Assembly (NCBI GenBank): GCA_041664985.1
Contig: JBAYJS010000054.1
Span: 1 to 6,594 of the forward strand
From: JBAYJS01 sp041664985
GTDB lineage: Bacteria > Patescibacteriota > Patescibacteriia > Buchananbacterales > UBA6539
Length of the DNA stretch: 6,594 nt
Direction of reading: 5' to 3'
Numbering within the stretch: position 1 is the stretch's first letter; the number at the start of each line of letters is the position of its first letter. The translations under genes and the position numbers were made by a program. A model generated the notes under the pieces. The model worked only from the letters and a program-made list of their open reading frames with translations. It did no database searches and was not told where the DNA came from. Shown here one piece after another: positions 4,223 to 6,594 of this stretch.

Positions 4223-5662
4223 TTATTCAATTTTATGGCGTAAATAAGTATGAGCTTGCTGCAGTTCATTCATTAATCGGCTTTCATCAACTAAATTATG
4301 AACTCGATTAGAAATAACAAATTCACCGTTAATCATCAAATCGCGAATATTTCTGCCGCCGTGAGTAATCATATTACCCACTAAACTGATTGGTTTTTGC
4401 TTGTTGTAAGGAATAAACCCGCGATCGCGCAATTTCCAAAAAGCCAAATCCGCTTTATAGCCAGGCAAAATTTTACCAACTTTTCCCAAATGCAAAACTT
4501 CAGCTGCCTGCGAAGTCATCATTTTAAATAAATCTTCATACAAAACCCGATGCGTACCCTGATGCATAATCCGAGCCTGCAAAGCTTCGGATAATAAATC
4601 CAAGCTGTTTTTGGAAATCACACTGTCAGTACCCAAAGCGATTTGTTTATCAGCACCATATTTTACAAATAAAGGATATTTGAATTCACCGCTTAAATGA
4701 AGCTTGTTGGAAGTTGGCAAATGAACAACGCCGATTTTATATTTTTTAATCAATTTAATTTCTTGGTCAGAAACATGAACGGCGTGTGATAAAATTACGT
4801 TGGGCCCGGCCAAACCAAAGTCAACCAAAACTTCCACGGTTCTTTTGCCAAATTTTTTTACACATTCCTGTACCCATTCTTCGGTTTCGGCCGCATGCAT
4901 GGTTAAAATTACATTATATTTTTTGACTAACTTTTTGATTTGACTCAATTGCTCCTCACTTGGCTTATGCAAATAATGAATTGCAATTGCTGGTTGAGAA
5001 AAATAATTTTTTTTATTTTTTAAATACTTTTCAATCATTGCCGGCGAATTTTTCGGATGAGAATTGGAAACAGCCGAAATGGCATTAATCACTCTTTGCC
5101 GAGTCAGCTTCGCCGCTTGCTCAACCGGTTCAAAAACGCCGTAATGGCTCAAAGTGGTAGTGATGCCGTTTTTTTGTTCTTCGGTAAAATCACCGATTGC
5201 CCCCAAAATAAAATCAGCTTGCGTCATTTTTTTTTCTAACCGCGCCATTTTTGTCACCTGATCAACAATATTGCCTTTATCCAAAGTCATTGATGAACGC
5301 AATAAATACATCGGCGGATGAGTGTGAGCATTGATAAAGCCAGGCGTGACAACGACACCGCCGCGCTTGGCGGCATCATAAATCAAATCGATTTTATTGA
5401 CCGGTATGGCTTTTTTACCCACCGGAAAAACTTCTTTGATTTTGCCGTCAACAATATAGACTGAATGGTTCGGCCGAACTTGCAGCTGATTTTTAGCATC
5501 AACGGTTATTACAAAAGCAGCACCAGAAATCAATACTCGTTTTATTTTTTTAGGCTGGCCTAAAAGGTTGTAACGGGTATGGCTTTGGCGCTTTAGCTCA
5601 GGGTCGGTTTCGGTTTTTAGGATGTCAAACAAATTCGAATTTTGTCTAATAATTTTTTCCAT
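4223..5662 (-). CDS. Amidohydrolase, ATZ/TRZ (MTA/SAH deaminase-like) family
   Basis: The 479-residue protein is a metal-dependent hydrolase or deaminase of the amidohydrolase superfamily, probably cytoplasmic. Visible ligands are His113 and His115 in GFINAHTHPP, His256 with Glu259 in MHAAE, His293 in LSHAVH and Asp346 in ALGTDS; these are the usual single-metal set of the ATZ/TRZ and MTA/SAH deaminase group. HLPTSNKLHLSG (314-325) is the family's 'N-P-T-S-N' segment. The C-terminal beta-sandwich returns at KVGKILPGYKADLAFW (394-409) and LMINGEFVI (442-450). Residues 1-40 precede the usual beginning VLISGAAFVITVD (43-55) and form an extra, polar N-terminal extension. Deamination of a purine-derived nucleoside or an aminated ring is plausible, but the substrate cannot be named. 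Active-site wording differs from classical MtaD (GTDSVISKNS instead of GTDGAASNN). It has a good upstream promoter and no SD. Confidence 0.88.
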   Translation of the reverse strand: MEKIIRQNSNLFDILKTETDPELKRQSHTRYNLLGQPKKIKRVLISGAAFVITVDAKNQLQVRPNHSVYIVDGKIKEVFPVGKKAIPVNKIDLIYDAAKRGGVVVTPGFINAHTHPPMYLLRSSMTLDKGNIVDQVTKMARLEKKMTQADFILGAIGDFTEEQKNGITTTLSHYGVFEPVEQAAKLTRQRVINAISAVSNSHPKNSPAMIEKYLKNKKNYFSQPAIAIHYLHKPSEEQLSQIKKLVKKYNVILTMHAAETEEWVQECVKKFGKRTVEVLVDFGLAGPNVILSHAVHVSDQEIKLIKKYKIGVVHLPTSNKLHLSGEFKYPLFVKYGADKQIALGTDSVISKNSLDLLSEALQARIMHQGTHRVLYEDLFKMMTSQAAEVLHLGKVGKILPGYKADLAFWKLRDRGFIPYNKQKPISLVGNMITHGGRNIRDLMINGEFVISNRVHNLVDESRLMNELQQAHTYLRHKIE

Positions 5663-5688
5663 TTTTTTGGCAAATTAATCTTTACTCT

Positions 5689-5717
5689 ATTATAGGGTAA
5701 TAAGCCAATTTGGGCAA
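5689..5717 (-). promoter_or_regulatory. Predicted promoter of the amidohydrolase-lipoprotein unit
   Basis: On the minus strand TTGCCC (5712-5717) and a perfect TATAAT (5689-5694) are 17 bp apart. Transcription would begin near 5682 and give a leader of about 20 nt before the ATG at 5662, with no SD. The -35 hexamer type matches that predicted for guaA (TTGCCG). Confidence 0.6.
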
Positions 5718-5737
5718 ATAAAAACTAAAAAATTGGC
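5704..5737. promoter_or_regulatory. Inverted repeat between divergent promoters (possible operator)
   Basis: GCCAATTT (5704-5711) and AAATTGGC (5730-5737) are perfect inverted 8-bp arms with centres 26 bp apart. The left arm touches the -35 box of the leftward promoter and the right arm overlaps the -35 box of the rightward promoter, so one dimeric regulator could affect both. No regulator gene is in the window. Confidence 0.35.
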
Positions 5738-5761
5738 AAAATCAAATTCGTGATATATACT
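5733..5761 (+). promoter_or_regulatory. Predicted promoter of the small membrane protein
   Basis: TTGGCA (5733-5738) and TATACT (5756-5761), each five of six consensus bases, are separated by 17 bp. Only six bases lie between the -10 box and the ATG at 5768, so the expected start point is at or next to the A of the start codon. The mRNA would then be leaderless. Confidence 0.6.
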
Positions 5762-5767
5762 TTAAAT

Positions 5768-5935
5768 ATGACTATAAAAATCAATGACATTGTCTCAAAA
5801 TCCGACTGGCTAAAAATTACCATTTTGTTAGTTACTGCTGTAATTTGTTGGGTTTGGGTTTGGCGCGAATATCAAAAACCAATCATCCCGCCCGAATGGC
5901 AACAAGAGCTAAATAACGAATCGGCGGTTAATTAA
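5768..5935 (+). CDS. Small single-pass membrane protein, unknown function
   Basis: The protein has 55 residues. A polar N-terminus (1-14) is followed by one membrane span, about residues 15-32 (LKITILLVTAVICWVWVW), which ends in a Trp-rich interface. A Pro-rich and acidic tail follows (IIPPEWQQELNN, 39-50). Charge distribution (Arg33 and Lys37 just after the span) does not settle the topology firmly. I do not recognise a family. I choose ATG 5768 rather than a GTG at 5750, because the GTG lies upstream of the predicted -10 box and would not be in the transcript. There is no SD. The well-formed promoter and normal-looking membrane segment support a real gene. It is divergent from the amidohydrolase and upstream of lysA. 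Confidence 0.6.
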   Translation: MTIKINDIVSKSDWLKITILLVTAVICWVWVWREYQKPIIPPEWQQELNNESAVN

Positions 5936-5965
5936 AAATAGCTTTCAATCTCAACTGAAAAACGG

Positions 5966-5994
5966 TTGACAAAATTAATATTATATAGTTAAAT
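5966..5994 (+). promoter_or_regulatory. Predicted lysA promoter (consensus -35)
   Basis: A perfect TTGACA (5966-5971) and TTAAAT (5989-5994, four of six) are separated by 17 bp. Transcription would begin near 6001 and give a leader of about 94 nt. The region from TTGACA onward matches that of the pilin promoter at 22 of 27 positions. Confidence 0.6.
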
Positions 5995-6043
5995 AGGAAG
6001 GACAAAGGAGGTGTTAGGCCTTCTTTTTTACATAGTGCTCCTT
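5995..6043 (+). promoter_or_regulatory. lysA leader with SD-like decamer and alternative pairings
   Basis: AGGAAGG (5995-6001) can pair with CCTTCTT (6019-6025, one G-U) and is followed by further Ts to 6029, resembling a weak intrinsic terminator. If transcription begins near 6001, the left arm is outside the lysA transcript and the hairpin could only stop RNA coming from upstream. Within the loop AAAGGAGGTG (6004-6013) is a perfect 10-nt complement of the common 16S rRNA 3' end, yet no start codon follows at a usable distance. AAGGAG (6005-6010) can instead pair with CTCCTT (6038-6043). No lysine riboswitch core is recognisable. Confidence 0.35.
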
Positions 6044-6071
6044 AACAGAAACCAACTGACGATATAGAACC

Positions 6072-6085
6072 AAGGGAGGAAAGGA
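6072..6085 (+). promoter_or_regulatory. Purine-rich SD of lysA
   Basis: AAGGGAGGAAAGGA contains two SD-like cores (GGGAGG and AAGGA). The second ends 9 nt before the ATG at 6095 and supports that start. Confidence 0.8.
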
Positions 6086-6094
6086 AACACGCTG

Positions 6095-6594
6095 ATGAAA
6101 TTCTTGAAAGCACCACACGTGAGGGAAATTGCCAATCGTTTTGGCACGCCAGTTTATGTCTACTCGGAAAGAGAGTTGACACTGGCCGCCAAGGCGCTTT
6201 TGGCGTTCCCGGCAGCGTTCGGACTCACGGTCCGCTACGCCATGAAAGCGTGCCCCGAGCGCGCGATTTTGCAGTTGTTGACCCGACTGGGACTACACAT
6301 TGACGCCAGTTCCGGATACGAGGTCCATCGGGCGCTGGCAGCCGGTATTGAGCCGGACAAAATCCAGCTTACCTGCCAGCAACTACCGGACGATATCTTT
6401 GACCTGGCAATGAAGGGAGTTCGGTTCAACGCCTGCTCTCTTCACCAGCTCAAAACCTATGGGCAGCAGCTTGAGCCGAAAAAGAACCAATTGCCGCCCA
6501 GATGCACCAATATCAGTATTCGGGTCAATCCGGGCTTAGGCTCGGGCGGCACCGGCAAAACCAATACCGGCGGTCCGAGTTCGAGCTTTGGCAT
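6095..6594 (+). CDS. lysA: Diaminopimelate decarboxylase-like PLP enzyme, N-terminal part
   Basis: This gene is partial: 166 codons are visible and it is open at the right window edge. It belongs to the fold-type III PLP decarboxylases. The best match is diaminopimelate decarboxylase, the last step of lysine synthesis, which turns meso-diaminopimelate into L-lysine and CO2 in the cytoplasm. Visible are the barrel start GTPVYVYSERELTLAAKA (17-34), the PLP-binding lysine Lys51 in VRYAMKACPE, the DASSGYE motif (70-76), and RVNPGLGSGGTGKTNTGGPS (143-162) leading to SSFG, near the phosphate-binding and active-site loop. That last segment follows the 'NPG.GSG...TNxGGP.SSFGI' form found in a subset of LysA-like proteins, not the 'HxYIxTG' form of classical LysA. 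The specificity residues and the C-terminal Cys and Tyr are outside the window, so a carboxynorspermidine or related decarboxylase is possible. The gene is about 58% G+C and SD-bearing, unlike most genes here. Confidence 0.8.
   Translation, partial: MKFLKAPHVREIANRFGTPVYVYSERELTLAAKALLAFPAAFGLTVRYAMKACPERAILQLLTRLGLHIDASSGYEVHRALAAGIEPDKIQLTCQQLPDDIFDLAMKGVRFNACSLHQLKTYGQQLEPKKNQLPPRCTNISIRVNPGLGSGGTGKTNTGGPSSSFG

Noticed and set aside
6000..6050. Possible 3' end of a 16S rRNA gene on the minus strand (CACCTCCTTT)
   Set aside because: Only the 10-nt anti-SD-like string is present; the conserved helix 45 sequence that should precede it is absent.
6035..6067. 10-codon GTG-started frame as a lysA leader peptide
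   Set aside because: It begins 21 nt after the SD decamer, too far for initiation, and its translation contains no lysine codon, so classical attenuation is unsupported.

Overview
The window looks like a contig from an uncultivated, streamlined bacterium, most plausibly of the Patescibacteria (candidate phyla radiation) type. This is inferred from style, not from a marker gene. Signs are short intergenic gaps, AT-rich genes with almost no Shine-Dalgarno (SD) sequences, a short IMP dehydrogenase without its CBS pair, a four-helix-bundle (23S-IVP) gene between housekeeping genes, and small lipoproteins and membrane proteins of unknown role. TAA is used as a stop and nothing suggests a recoded stop codon.

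Region 1 (1-2955) is a guanine-nucleotide block. guaA (GMP synthase, minus strand, only the N-terminal 150 codons present) is divergent from guaB (IMP dehydrogenase, plus strand), which catalyses the preceding step from IMP to XMP. Between them sits a cassette of about 505 bp. A four-helix-bundle protein gene is framed by two degenerate 9-bp tandem arrays in inverted orientation. The left array overlaps the predicted guaA promoter and the right array ends one base before the guaB start codon. A GNAT-type acetyltransferase with an N-terminal Cys/His cluster follows guaB by 11 bp, and the pair ends in an intrinsic terminator.

Region 2 (about 3010-3605) is a GC-rich island (about 58% G+C in hand-counted lines, against about 38-50% in its neighbours). 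It holds one orphan type IV pilin-like gene on the minus strand with a consensus TTGACA promoter, a strong SD and its own terminator. Region 3 (3630-5662, minus strand) is an amidohydrolase (ATZ/TRZ or MTA/SAH deaminase superfamily) followed by a small lipoprotein, closed by a palindromic terminator. A divergent promoter region (5663-5767) also drives a 55-residue single-pass membrane protein whose predicted transcript starts at or next to its ATG, so it may be leaderless.

Region 4 (5966-6594) is the 5' part of a fold-type III PLP decarboxylase, probably lysA (diaminopimelate decarboxylase), running off the window. Like the pilin gene it is GC-rich, has a strong SD and a TTGACA promoter; the two promoter regions match at 22 of 27 aligned positions. 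The window therefore contains two expression styles: AT-rich SD-less genes with TTGCC/TTGGC-type -35 boxes, and GC-rich SD-bearing genes with a shared TTGACAAAAT promoter. This contrast and the four-helix-bundle cassette are the two observations most worth following up.
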